Shown here in pieces: positions 44,941 through 53,500 of a DNA stretch of 64,000 nt; within the stretch, counting starts at the first letter, position 1; each line of letters starts with the position of its first letter. This DNA is from Catenulispora rubra (GTDB lineage Bacteria; Actinomycetota; Actinomycetes; Streptomycetales; Catenulisporaceae), in the NCBI RefSeq assembly GCF_015356825.1, contig NZ_JAACYW010000018.1:1-64000 (forward strand), in the 5' to 3' direction. The notes under the pieces were generated by a model. The model saw nothing but the letters and a program-made list of their open reading frames with translations. It made no database searches and was not told the origin of the DNA. Position numbers and translations under genes: made by a program.

Positions 44941-45972
44941 ATGACACTGACTGCCCCCCGCCCGCGCCTGGCCCCCACGCGCGACCGGGGTACCGTCGCC
45001 GTCCTGCTGTTCCGGGACGCCCCCTTGTTCGAGTCCTCGATACCGATCTCGGTGTTCGGGGTCGACCGGCGCGTCATGGGCCTGCCGTACTACCGGTTAC
45101 TGGTGTGCGCAGGTGAAGCCGGGCCGTTGGCCACCACCGGCTCCCTGCGCATCTCCACGCCGTTCGGGCTGTCGGGGGCCGATCAGGCCGGCACCGTGAT
45201 CGTGCCGGCGTGGCGGGCGCCCGGCGAGCGGCCCCCGGAACCGGCGCTGGCCGCGGTGCGCAAGGCTCACAAGGAGGGCGCGCGGCTGGCCGCGTTCGAC
45301 TCTGGGGTCTTCGTCCTCGCCGCGGCCGGCGTCCTGGACGGCCGAGGGGCCACCACGCACTGGATGTACGCGCCGGCCCTGGCCCGCCACCACCGCAGGG
45401 TGAAGGTGGACGCCCGCTCGATGCAGATCGACCACGGCGACGTGGTCACCGGGGCCGGCGCCGCGGCCGGCCTGGACCTGTGTCTGTACCTGGTCCGGAT
45501 GGACCACGGCGCCGAGGCCGCCAGCGCGCTGGCCCGCCGCCTGGTGGTGGGCCCGGGGCGGCGCAGCGGCCAGGCCGCCTACTTCGACCGGCACCTGCCC
45601 TCCGAACTCGGCGCCGGCACGCCGATCGGCGACGCGATGTCCTGGGCCCTGGACCACCTGGCCGAACCGTTCGACGTGGACGAGTTCGCCAAACACTCCG
45701 CGATGTCCCGCCGGACCTTCGACCGCCGCTTCCTGGAGGTCACCGGCACCACGCCGCTGCGCTGGGTGAACTCCCAGCGGGTGATCGCCGCCCAGCGCAT
45801 CCTGGAGTCCACCGACCTGCCGGTGGACGAGGTGGCCCGGCGCTCCGGGTTCGCCTCGGGACCGGCGATGCGCGCCAACTTCCTACGGGTGCTCGGCACC
45901 CAGCCCGCGCGTTATCGCGAGGCCTACCTGGCGTCCCGGGCCAGGGGCGGCCGCGAAGGCCGCGACGGGTAG
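44941..45972 (+). CDS. GlxA family transcriptional regulator (DJ-1/PfpI plus AraC HTH)
   Basis: ATG 44941; an in-frame ATG at 44893 with AAAGGA is a possible earlier start. 343 aa. The N-terminal class I amidotransferase-like (DJ-1) domain has VAVLLFRDAPLFESSIPISVF and ARLAAFDSGVFVLAAAGVLDGRGATTHWM; the expected Cys position is replaced by Ser, so it is ligand-binding rather than enzymatic. The C-terminal AraC domain has DVDEFAKHSAMSRRTFDRRF and VDEVARRSGFASGPAMRANF. Divergent from glcDE, which it may regulate. Confidence 0.88.
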   Translation: MTLTAPRPRLAPTRDRGTVAVLLFRDAPLFESSIPISVFGVDRRVMGLPYYRLLVCAGEAGPLATTGSLRISTPFGLSGADQAGTVIVPAWRAPGERPPEPALAAVRKAHKEGARLAAFDSGVFVLAAAGVLDGRGATTHWMYAPALARHHRRVKVDARSMQIDHGDVVTGAGAAAGLDLCLYLVRMDHGAEAASALARRLVVGPGRRSGQAAYFDRHLPSELGAGTPIGDAMSWALDHLAEPFDVDEFAKHSAMSRRTFDRRFLEVTGTTPLRWVNSQRVIAAQRILESTDLPVDEVARRSGFASGPAMRANFLRVLGTQPARYREAYLASRARGGREGRDG

Positions 45973-45990
45973 GGCCCGCTCTTCCCGGCC

Positions 45991-46365
45991 CTACTGAGCC
46001 CACGGCGGCGCGAACGCCGCGCCGCCGACGGTCGCGTTCATTCCAACGGACGTGACGGCGGTGAGCACCGCCGGGCTCTCGGGGCTGGCGTTGCCCAGCC
46101 GCAGGGTGGTGTGCGGCGGCACGATGACCGCGTCCCCGGGGCCGGCGTGCACCTCGCGGTCCCCGACGGTGGCCAGCACGGCGCCGCTGACGACGACGAA
46201 GACCTCCTCGCGGTCCATGCTGTGCGGCTGGCTGCGGGCGCCGGGCTCCAGGTCGAGGGCCCAGATCGCGAGTTCGGTGCTGCCGCGCGACGGGACCGCG
46301 AGCGGGCGGAAGGTGAAGCCGTCGAGGTCGAAACGCGGGGCCTCGGCGAGGGTGGACAAGGGCAT
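45991..46365 (-). CDS. Cupin domain protein
   Basis: 124 aa forming a single cupin barrel: QPHSMDREEVFVVVSGAVLATVGDREVHAGPGDAVIVPPHTTLRL. The His/Glu/His set typical of metal-binding cupins is only partly present (HSMDREE and HTTLRL), so it may be a sensor or binding protein. Preceded by two 23-bp direct repeats that probably control it. Confidence 0.85.
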   Translation of the reverse strand: MPLSTLAEAPRFDLDGFTFRPLAVPSRGSTELAIWALDLEPGARSQPHSMDREEVFVVVSGAVLATVGDREVHAGPGDAVIVPPHTTLRLGNASPESPAVLTAVTSVGMNATVGGAAFAPPWAQ

Positions 46366-46385
46366 GGCTGTCTCCGGTTCGCATT

Positions 46386-46454
46386 GATCGTCAACAAGGT
46401 TGTCGATCTCAGCCTAGGAGGCCGCCGCCCAGATGGTCAACACAGTTGTCGATC
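46386..46454. promoter_or_regulatory. Two direct 23-bp repeats between cupin and orn
   Basis: Two copies (46386-46408 and 46432-46454), 46 bp apart, share GTCAACA-n2-GTTGTCGATC. Each is itself an imperfect palindrome (TCAACA/TTGTCGA). The first lies about 20 bases from the cupin start. No regulator gene is adjacent. Confidence 0.6.
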
Positions 46455-46488
46455 CCGGTCCGACCCCCACCCCCACTAGGGTGGAAGC

Positions 46489-47139
46489 ATGAGTGACAGG
46501 CTGGTGTGGATCGACTGCGAGATGACCGGGCTCGACCTGGACAAGGACGCTCTGATCGAGGTGGCCGTCCTGGTCACGGACTCGGAGCTGAACGTCCTGG
46601 GGGACGGGGTCGACGTGGTGGTCGCGCCACCGGCCGACGACCTGCCGGGCCTGCTCGCCGGCATGGTGGACGTGGTCCGCGAGATGCACACCGCCTCCGG
46701 GCTGCTGGAGGAACTGGCGGACGGGATCCCCATGGCCGAGGCCGAGGGGCGCGTCCTGGCCTACGTCCGCGAACACGTCCCGGAGGCCGGCAAGGCGCAG
46801 CTGGCAGGCAACTCCGTCGGCACCGACCGCGGCTTCCTGGCCCGCGACATGCCCGAGCTCGAACAGCACCTGCACTACCGCATCGTGGACGTCTCCTCGA
46901 TCAAGGAACTGGCCCGCCGCTGGTACCCGCGCGTCTACTTCAACGCACCGAAGAAGACAGGCAATCACCGCGCCCTGGGCGACATCCGCGACTCCATCGC
47001 CGAACTCCGCTACTACCGCGACGCGATCTTCGTCCCGCAGCCCGGCCCGGACTCGGAGACCGCGCGCACCCTCGCCGGCCGGATCGAGGCACAGGAAACG
47101 GCTGCGGCCGCCGCCGCGGCGGCCCGCGCGGAGTCCTGA
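46489..47139 (+). CDS. orn: Oligoribonuclease
   Basis: Orn degrades 2-5 nt RNAs and pGpG to mononucleotides and is generally essential. The 216-aa protein has the DEDDh residues in order: [34 protein letters not shown] with Asp, and [18 protein letters not shown] with His and Asp. A 25-residue Ala-rich tail follows the catalytic core. The tRNA-His gene follows. Confidence 0.96.
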   Translation: MSDRLVWIDCEMTGLDLDKDALIEVAVLVTDSELNVLGDGVDVVVAPPADDLPGLLAGMVDVVREMHTASGLLEELADGIPMAEAEGRVLAYVREHVPEAGKAQLAGNSVGTDRGFLARDMPELEQHLHYRIVDVSSIKELARRWYPRVYFNAPKKTGNHRALGDIRDSIAELRYYRDAIFVPQPGPDSETARTLAGRIEAQETAAAAAAAARAES

Positions 47140-47268
47140 CCTCCCGATCGGGTCCTCCGGGACGCGGCCTAAAGGGTTGTGCAGAGCACCGCCGGATCCA
47201 TGTATGCTTGGCGGTGCCAGCGCGGTGCGGGACACGGGAGACCGGAGCTTCGCGACGCGGCGGTGCAT

Positions 47269-47342
47269 GGTGGGCGTAGCTCAGTTGGTAGAGTCCTGGG
47301 TTGTGATCCCAGTTGTCGCGGGTTCGAGCCCCGTCGCTCACC
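47269..47342 (+). tRNA. tRNA-His (anticodon GTG)
   Basis: Acceptor GTGGGCG (47270-47276) pairs with CGCTCAC (47335-47341, one G:T), D arm, anticodon stem CTGGG/CCCAG around loop TTGTGAT, and T arm GCGGG/CCCGT with loop TTCGAGC. G at 47269 is the -1 residue and C at 47342 position 73, the identity pair of tRNA-His. CCA is not encoded. Confidence 0.96.
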
Positions 47343-47352
47343 CTCCATGGAG

Positions 47353-47383
47353 CGGTCCCTGATCTCGATGAGAGCAGGGACCG
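47353..47383 (+). terminator. Hairpin after tRNA-His
   Basis: CGGTCCCTG (47353-47361) pairs with CAGGGACCG (47375-47383), followed by TTGCTGTGTTT. Confidence 0.8.
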
Positions 47384-47443
47384 TTGCTGTGTTTGCTGAA
47401 GATCTGTGTTCAGCTGGATCTTCCGATCAGTACACTGCCCAGC

Positions 47444-48796
47444 ATGGGCGAGAACCTGGACGACCTGACCGCCAAGTGCGTCCACTGCGGCTTCTGCCTC
47501 CCGGCCTGTCCCACCTACGCCCTCACCGGTGACGAGAACGACTCCCCGCGCGGCCGCATCCACCTGATGCGCCAGGTGATCGAGGGCAAGGCCGAACTCG
47601 ACGACTCCGTCTCCGAACACATCGACTCCTGCCTGGGCTGCCTGTCCTGCGTGAGCGCGTGCCCCTCCGGCGTCCAATACGACCGGATCATCGAGGAGTT
47701 CCGCCCCGAAGTCGAGCAGGCCTACGCCGAGCACCGCGGCGACCGGGCCTTCCGGGAGCTCGTGTTCGGCCTGTTCCCGCACCCGGCACGGCTGCGGGTC
47801 GCGGCGCTCGGCGCGGTCGCGTACCGCCGGACGGGTGGCGCGGCGCTGGTCCGTTCCAGTGGACTGCTGCGGCGCTTCCCCAAGCTCGGCGCCATGGAGG
47901 CGCTGATGCCGGACACCACGCTGCGCAAGGCGTGGAGCAGGCTGCCGGCCAGCAACCGGCCGCGGGGGGAGCGGCGCGCGACCGTGGCGATGATCTCCGG
48001 CTGCGTGCAGCGGGTGTTCTTCAGCGACGTCAACGCCGCGACCGCGCGGGTGCTGCAGGCCGAGGGCTGCCACGTCGTGGTGCCGGAGCAGGGCTGCTGC
48101 GGTGCCCTGTCGCTGCACGCCGGGCGCGAGGAGGAGGCCAAGCGCTACGCGCGGCGGCTGATCGACGTCTTCCGGCGCCCGGCGTCCGCCTCGTCGGCGA
48201 CGGTGGCGCTGGGCAACCTCGACGCGGTCGTGGTCAACGTCGCCGGCTGCGGCTCCACACTGAAGCAGTACGGCGAACTGCTCGCCGACGACCCCGACTA
48301 CGCCGAACCGGCCGCGGAGTTCGCGGCGAAGATCCGCGACGTCTCCGAGGTCCTGGCCGACCTCGAACCGCGCGCCGAACGCCACCCGATCGAGGCTCGG
48401 GTCGCCTACCACGACGCCTGCCACCTGGCGCACGGCCAGGGCGTGCGGGCGCAGCCGCGCAAGCTGCTGAACGACATCCCGGGCCTGGAAGTGGTCGAGC
48501 CGGCGGAGGCCGCGTTCTGCTGCGGCTCGGCGGGTGTGCACAACCTGGTGCGACCGGAGGCCGCGGAGGAACTGGGACGGCGCAAGGCCGAGCGCGTCCG
48601 GGCCACGAACCCCGACCTGGTCGCCACCGGCAACCCCGGCTGCCTGCTGCAGATCCAGCGGCACCTCGGCGACGACACCCCGGTGCTGCACCCGATCGAG
48701 ATCATCGACGCCTCGATCCGGGGGCTGAGGCTCAATCCGCGGCGGGTGCGGCCGCGCCGTTCGGGGAGCGACTCAGCCAGCGATTCAGCCGACTGA
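47444..48796 (+). CDS. glcF: Glycolate oxidase iron-sulfur subunit GlcF
   Basis: ATG 47444, 450 aa. Two 4Fe-4S clusters at the N terminus: CVHCGFCLPACPTY and CLGCLSCVSACPSG. Two CCG (cysteine-rich) domains follow: GCVQRVFF/GCCGALSLHAG and AFCCGSAG/GNPGCLLQIQ. GlcF passes electrons from GlcD to the membrane quinone pool. The gene is apart from glcDE (2.8 kb, opposite strand) with orn, cupin and tRNA genes between. The C terminus ends in a Ser/Asp repeat (GSDSASDSAD). Confidence 0.93.
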   Translation: MGENLDDLTAKCVHCGFCLPACPTYALTGDENDSPRGRIHLMRQVIEGKAELDDSVSEHIDSCLGCLSCVSACPSGVQYDRIIEEFRPEVEQAYAEHRGDRAFRELVFGLFPHPARLRVAALGAVAYRRTGGAALVRSSGLLRRFPKLGAMEALMPDTTLRKAWSRLPASNRPRGERRATVAMISGCVQRVFFSDVNAATARVLQAEGCHVVVPEQGCCGALSLHAGREEEAKRYARRLIDVFRRPASASSATVALGNLDAVVVNVAGCGSTLKQYGELLADDPDYAEPAAEFAAKIRDVSEVLADLEPRAERHPIEARVAYHDACHLAHGQGVRAQPRKLLNDIPGLEVVEPAEAAFCCGSAGVHNLVRPEAAEELGRRKAERVRATNPDLVATGNPGCLLQIQRHLGDDTPVLHPIEIIDASIRGLRLNPRRVRPRRSGSDSASDSAD

Positions 48797-48883
48797 GTCG
48801 CCGACCGGCTGCCGCGAGAAGACCTCGGCGCGGCGGTGGCGGTCAGGGCACGCCGGTCAGTCCGCTCACTCCGGTCAGCGTGC

Positions 48884-50020
48884 TCAGTCCGAAGTGGCCT
48901 GCTCGATCCGTCGTCGCCTCCACGCCGGCCACCACCGGTCCAGCAGGAAGTAGGTGATGATGCCCAGGCTGATCGCCACCAGGTGCTCGCGCCCGGCCAG
49001 GTTCGGCAGGATCGCCGCCTCGCCGCCCATCGACACCGCGGTCAGCGCCACCACCCAGTACGTCCGCAGCCGCAGCGCCAGGTAGATCAGCAGCGCCACC
49101 ACCGCGACCGAGGGGCCGGTGTCGACCTGGAAGTTGTCGATCTGCGGGGTGCCGATGTGCAGCCAGTTGCTGGCGTAGACCATCAGCCGGGCGGCCATCG
49201 AGGTGACCGCGCTGGTGATCATCGCGATCGCGATCATCTTCTTCCAGCCCAGCCAGCACTCCGCGATCCCGAAGGCGATCAGCACCTGCGCCATCGCGCC
49301 CCAGGCCGGCAGGTCCGGGGCCGGAGCGAACAGGGACAGCGGGAGCTGCGGGAGCAGCTTCCAGATCGGCTCGCCCTGGCGCACGCCGGCCACGTCCAGC
49401 ACGAACGCCAGCCCGGTGGGCCGGATCAGCTCCAGGATCCACAGCACACCGATGGTCGCCACGCACGTCAGCGTGGCCGGGATCGCCATCAGGCGCTTGG
49501 TGCGGACCTCGCGGACCGGGACCGAGAAGAACACGACCATGTCGCGCACGAAGGTGCGGACCACGGCCACGGCCGCGCGGACCACCGGGTTGCGCCGCGG
49601 CGCCGCGTCCGGGTCGACGGCGGCGAGGTACGGGTCGGTGGCGAGATCTGTGTTGGTGGTGAGAGCTGTGTCGTCGGCAAGATCTGTGTTGGCGGTGAGA
49701 TCTGTGTCGTCGGCAAGATCCGTGTCGTCGGCGACGGCGTTGAGGTTCGTGGCGGCAGAGAGATCTACGGCGGCACGGTTCGCATCGGCGGTGGGCTTCG
49801 CGGCAGCGAGACCGTCGGCGGCAGCACGGTCGGCCTCGGCATCTGCGGCAAGCGCGGTCCGGACGGGGTCGCCGCCGCTGAGCCCGCCGAGCCCACTGCG
49901 CCCACTGAGCCCGCCGGTCGCGCCGCCGGGTGCCTCCACTGGCTCCCCGGGTTCGCGGCCCGCCCCGGAACCGGCGTCGAGCGGGTCCTGCGCTCTGTCG
50001 GTCACGGTCTCATTCGCCAT
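48884..50020 (-). CDS. Rhomboid-like polytopic membrane protein with repetitive N terminus
   Basis: 378 aa. The first 140 residues are disordered, with Gly/Ser runs and five tandem hexapeptides of type ADDTDL. Six predicted helices follow (IPATLTCVATIGVLWILEL onward). DTGPSVAVVALLIYLAL and REHLVAISLGIITYFLL recall the GxSx and His helices of actinobacterial rhomboid-like proteins, but the classical GASG is not present, so protease activity is doubtful. Divergent from the asparagine synthetase gene. Confidence 0.6.
   Translation of the reverse strand: MANETVTDRAQDPLDAGSGAGREPGEPVEAPGGATGGLSGRSGLGGLSGGDPVRTALAADAEADRAAADGLAAAKPTADANRAAVDLSAATNLNAVADDTDLADDTDLTANTDLADDTALTTNTDLATDPYLAAVDPDAAPRRNPVVRAAVAVVRTFVRDMVVFFSVPVREVRTKRLMAIPATLTCVATIGVLWILELIRPTGLAFVLDVAGVRQGEPIWKLLPQLPLSLFAPAPDLPAWGAMAQVLIAFGIAECWLGWKKMIAIAMITSAVTSMAARLMVYASNWLHIGTPQIDNFQVDTGPSVAVVALLIYLALRLRTYWVVALTAVSMGGEAAILPNLAGREHLVAISLGIITYFLLDRWWPAWRRRRIEQATSD
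49641..49730 (-). repeat. Five 18-bp tandem repeats in the rhomboid-like gene
   Basis: Five 18-bp units (49641, 49659, 49677, 49695, 49713) encode the hexapeptides of the disordered N terminus. Alternate units are closest, giving a 36-bp higher-order period. Confidence 0.8.
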
Positions 50021-50293
50021 CGTCGTCCCCCCGGATCGGTAGCCGTGGCGTCCGGCATGGGCGGATGCGCTGGAAATTCGCCTCCGACTCCGATGGTAGC
50101 AACGTCGGAAGATCCCACGCCGGGCCGGGCGCCCACACCGATCTCACAGGTGCCGGCGGCGTCGGGACAGGTCACGGGGTACCTCTGCCCGCTCGAAGAT
50201 CACACTACTCGACGTCGCACGGGCGTCACCCGCTCGTCGTATAGGTTTGGCTCAGCGCGGCAGGTTCTATTACGGCGAGGAGTGGCACGGTAC

Positions 50294-52984
50294 ATGTGCG
50301 GTATCGCGGGTGTCTTCGGGGCTCATGACGAGGCCATGCTCAAGCGGATGGGCGACGCCATCGCCCACCGGGGGCCCGACGGCGAGGGCCTGGTTTCGTT
50401 CGGCAGCACAGCCAGTGACGGGGCCGCCGTCGGTTACGCCCACCGCCGCCTGGCGATCATCGACCGGGCCCACGGCGACCAGCCCTTCCTCACCGAGGAC
50501 GGCCGCTACGCCGCCGTCTACAACGGCGAGGTCTACAACTACCGGGAGCTGATGGCCGAGCTGGAAGCCCTCGGCCACACCTTCCGCACGGTCTGCGACA
50601 CCGAGGTCGTGGTCCGCGCCTTCGCCGAGTGGGGCGAGGCGGCCTTCGACCGGTTCAACGGCATGTTCGCGGTGGCCATCCACGACACCGAGACCGGCAA
50701 GAGCTACCTGGCGCGCGACCACTTCGGCATCAAGCCGCTCTACCTGGCCTCGGTCACCGGCGCCGACGACAGCCACCGCCTGGTCTTCGGCTCGGAGATC
50801 AAGGCGATCCTGGCCTCGGGCCTGGTCGAGGCGGCCCCGGACGACGCCACCCTCTTCCGCTACCTGCGCTTCCGTATCCACGAGGACTCCGACCGCACGT
50901 TCTTCGCCGGGATCGAGAAGGTCCGCCCCGGCGAGGTCGTCGTCATCGACGGCGCCGACGTGCAGCGCCGCATGTTCACCACGCTGCGCGAGGACCTGCT
51001 GGCCGACGGCCCGGCTCGGGCGTTCACCAAGGACACCACCAAGGAGTTCAAGGAGCGGCTGACCGAGTCGATCCGGATGCGCCTGGTCGGTGAGGTGCCG
51101 GTGGGCACCGCGCTGTCCGGGGGCCTGGACTCCTCGACCGTGGTCGCGGTCATCAGCAAGCTGATGAAGCAGCACGCGCAGGACGTGGAGTCGGTCGGCG
51201 CGACGCAGAACAGCTTCTCCGCGGTGTTCCCGGGCAGCGTCAACGATGAAGAGCGCTACGTTGATGCGGTCATGGCCAAGACTGCTTCTGACAGTGGCCC
51301 CATCGAGTGCCACAAGATCCACCCGAACCCGGACGAGTTCCTGGAAGACCTCGCCGACTTCGTGCGCACGCAGGAAGAGCCGACCATCTCCACCGGCCCC
51401 TACGCGCAGTACAAGGTCATGCAGGAGGCCACCAAGCACGTCACCGTCCTGCTCGACGGCCAGGGCGCGGACGAGATGATGGCCGGCTACCTGCCGTACT
51501 ACTTCGTCTACCTGCGCCAGCTGCGCAAGCAGAAGCAGTACACGAAGCTGATGCGCGAGGTCGTCTCCTCCACCGACGTGCTGTCCCGCTACGGCAAGCA
51601 GGTCGTGCGCGGCAAGATCGGCCTGGACAAGCCGGTGGACATCCGGCAGATGCTGGACAAGGGCTTCGCCAAGCAGCACAAGGGCGAGACGTTCAGCCCG
51701 GTCCCGGACGACCTGCGGGCCCGCCTGGTCGAGGACATCTTCGCCAACTCCCTGCCCTCGCTGCTGCGCTACGAGGACCGCAACACCATGCGGTTCTCGC
51801 TGGAGGGCCGCGTGCCCTTCCTGGACTTCAACCTGGTGCGCTACCTGTTCACGCTGGAGCCCGAGGCGATCATCAAGGGCGGCTGGAACAAGAAGATCCT
51901 GCGCGACTCGGTGCGCGGCCTGCTGCCGGACCAGATCGTCGACCGCCGCAACAAGATCGGCTTCACCACGCCGGAGCGCGAGTGGTTCCTGCGCATCAAG
52001 AACCACGTGCACACGGTGTTCCGCTCGGACTCCTTCGGCTCGCGGCCGTACTTCGACCAGGCCTCGGTGCTGCGCGCGTTCGAGGAGTTCATCTCCGGCA
52101 AGAACAGCGACACCATGCTGTTCTGGCGGATGCTGAACGTCGAGCTGTGGCTGCGCACGTTCGTGGACGCCCCCGGCACCCACATCGACTCCACGACCTC
52201 GGCGGCCAAGGAGTACTTCGCGGCCAACCCCGGCAAGGAGATCGCGATCAGCACCGCGTCCAGCGGACAGGTGCTGCGCTTCCCGATCCAGACCGACGCC
52301 TTCGCCAAGGGCGACGACTTCCACACCAAGATCTCCGAGTACGGCGCCGAGTTCGCGACCCGGGCCGCGGAGTCCGACGACCACGCCGAGGCGCTGAACA
52401 GCCCCTGGTTCCTGGCGGTCAGCGAGAAGGTGGTCGCCATCTCGCAGGGCCGCAGCTACTTCCTGTGGGAGATCAAGCCCTCCTTCGCGGCCCGCAAGCT
52501 GCAGAAGTTCGTGGTCCGCACCCCCGCCGGCATCGGCCTGGGCTCCCCGGAGACCATGCAGCTGGCGATCCAGGAGGCGGGCCTGGCCCGGATCGTGGCC
52601 GCCTCGGCGGCCGGCGCGGTCGGCAAGGTCGTGGGCCGCAAGGGCCTGTTCTACCAGCTGGCCGGCCCCGCGGTGCGGGCGATCGACGGGCCGACGCAGT
52701 ACTCGCTGTACCCGTCGAACGTCTCGGCGAAGCTGGCCCCGGCCGACCCCGGCAAGGCCGCCTCGGAGCTGTCCGACCGGCTGCGCAGGGCGCTGCCGAA
52801 GCAGGCTGCTGACACCTTCCAGGGCGTGGCCATCATCGACGCCAACGACCTGGGCTGCAACATCCTGGGCCAGGCCACCACGGTCGCCGAGGAGAAGATC
52901 GCGGAGATCTTCAAGGACAACCCGCTGGGGCAGGGCGCGCAGCGCACGCCGCTGGCCGTGGTGGTGCTGCCCAAGCAGAAGTAG
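50294..52984 (+). CDS. asnB: Asparagine synthetase B fused to an F420-0:gamma-glutamyl ligase-like domain
   Basis: ATG 50294, 896 aa, far above the 600-650 of AsnB. Residues 2-215: glutaminase with Cys2 nucleophile (MCGIAGVFG), RRLAIID, NGEVYNY. Residues about 250-640: synthetase with PP-loop SGGLDSSTV (about 275) and EDRNTMRFSLEGRVPFLD. Residues about 643-896 have no place in AsnB: WFLAVSEKVVAISQGRSYFL, TPAGIGLGSPETMQLAIQE, AIDGPTQYSLYPSNVSAKLA and IIDANDLGCNILG match the pattern of COG1478 proteins annotated F420-0:gamma-glutamyl ligase. A bifunctional amide-forming enzyme is plausible. Terminator follows. Confidence 0.85.
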   Translation: MCGIAGVFGAHDEAMLKRMGDAIAHRGPDGEGLVSFGSTASDGAAVGYAHRRLAIIDRAHGDQPFLTEDGRYAAVYNGEVYNYRELMAELEALGHTFRTVCDTEVVVRAFAEWGEAAFDRFNGMFAVAIHDTETGKSYLARDHFGIKPLYLASVTGADDSHRLVFGSEIKAILASGLVEAAPDDATLFRYLRFRIHEDSDRTFFAGIEKVRPGEVVVIDGADVQRRMFTTLREDLLADGPARAFTKDTTKEFKERLTESIRMRLVGEVPVGTALSGGLDSSTVVAVISKLMKQHAQDVESVGATQNSFSAVFPGSVNDEERYVDAVMAKTASDSGPIECHKIHPNPDEFLEDLADFVRTQEEPTISTGPYAQYKVMQEATKHVTVLLDGQGADEMMAGYLPYYFVYLRQLRKQKQYTKLMREVVSSTDVLSRYGKQVVRGKIGLDKPVDIRQMLDKGFAKQHKGETFSPVPDDLRARLVEDIFANSLPSLLRYEDRNTMRFSLEGRVPFLDFNLVRYLFTLEPEAIIKGGWNKKILRDSVRGLLPDQIVDRRNKIGFTTPEREWFLRIKNHVHTVFRSDSFGSRPYFDQASVLRAFEEFISGKNSDTMLFWRMLNVELWLRTFVDAPGTHIDSTTSAAKEYFAANPGKEIAISTASSGQVLRFPIQTDAFAKGDDFHTKISEYGAEFATRAAESDDHAEALNSPWFLAVSEKVVAISQGRSYFLWEIKPSFAARKLQKFVVRTPAGIGLGSPETMQLAIQEAGLARIVAASAAGAVGKVVGRKGLFYQLAGPAVRAIDGPTQYSLYPSNVSAKLAPADPGKAASELSDRLRRALPKQAADTFQGVAIIDANDLGCNILGQATTVAEEKIAEIFKDNPLGQGAQRTPLAVVVLPKQK

Positions 52985-53038
52985 GCAGAAGCAGCGCCTG
53001 GGGCGTCCGGGTTCGCAGCGCCCTGAGTCACAAGCACC

Positions 53039-53080
53039 GGAAGGCTCGGTTCCCTGCAACGGCAGGGGATCGGGCCTTCC
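53039..53080 (+). terminator. Strong hairpin after asnB
   Basis: GGAAGGC (53039-53045) pairs with GCCTTCC (53074-53080), and TCCCTGC with GCAGGG(G)A inside, 55 bases after the stop. Confidence 0.85.
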
Positions 53081-53150
53081 AGCGTTCTGCGGTGCCTCAG
53101 TCGTTCAGTCGCTCAGCCCCTCGGTTCCTCAGCCTCTCAGCCTCTCAGCG

Positions 53151-53342
53151 TCAGCTGATCTCGTGGAACGCGTGATAGTGGCTCTCGGCCCACTGTTGGG
53201 CCTCCTCATGCGTCCGCTGCCCCGGCGAGCGTGTGGTGCACTCCTCGCACTGTGCACGCCACGGCCAGCCGCCCCACGTGTGGACGATGCTCACCGGACC
53301 CCACTCGTTGCCTTGACGCTCGCGTTCGATGACCGTGTTCAT
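53151..53342 (-). CDS. Small hypothetical protein
   Basis: ATG 53342 with GGGAGGG upstream gives 63 aa. Trp-rich (TWGGWPWRAQCEEC, WAESHYHAF) with one CxxC. No family recognised; the ribosome site and codon bias support it as real. The bases 53093-53150 downstream are a CTCAGCC-rich low-complexity run. Confidence 0.55.
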   Translation of the reverse strand: MNTVIERERQGNEWGPVSIVHTWGGWPWRAQCEECTTRSPGQRTHEEAQQWAESHYHAFHEIS

Positions 53343-53500
53343 CGACACACCCTCCCTCGCGCCTCGCAACCCATTTCACCAGGACCGCGCCCTCCGGCGC
53401 CATCGGATATACCCCTAGGGAGCGCGCCACCGGCCCGCGACACCGAGACGGTCCCCGTGAGGCTGGAGTAGACGGCCCGGGCGCGGCTAATCTACGGCTC

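Noticed and set aside
50270..53059. 929-aa open frame antisense to asnB
   Set aside because: Shadow of the asnB codon bias; composition is Leu/Val/Arg/Asp with no domain.
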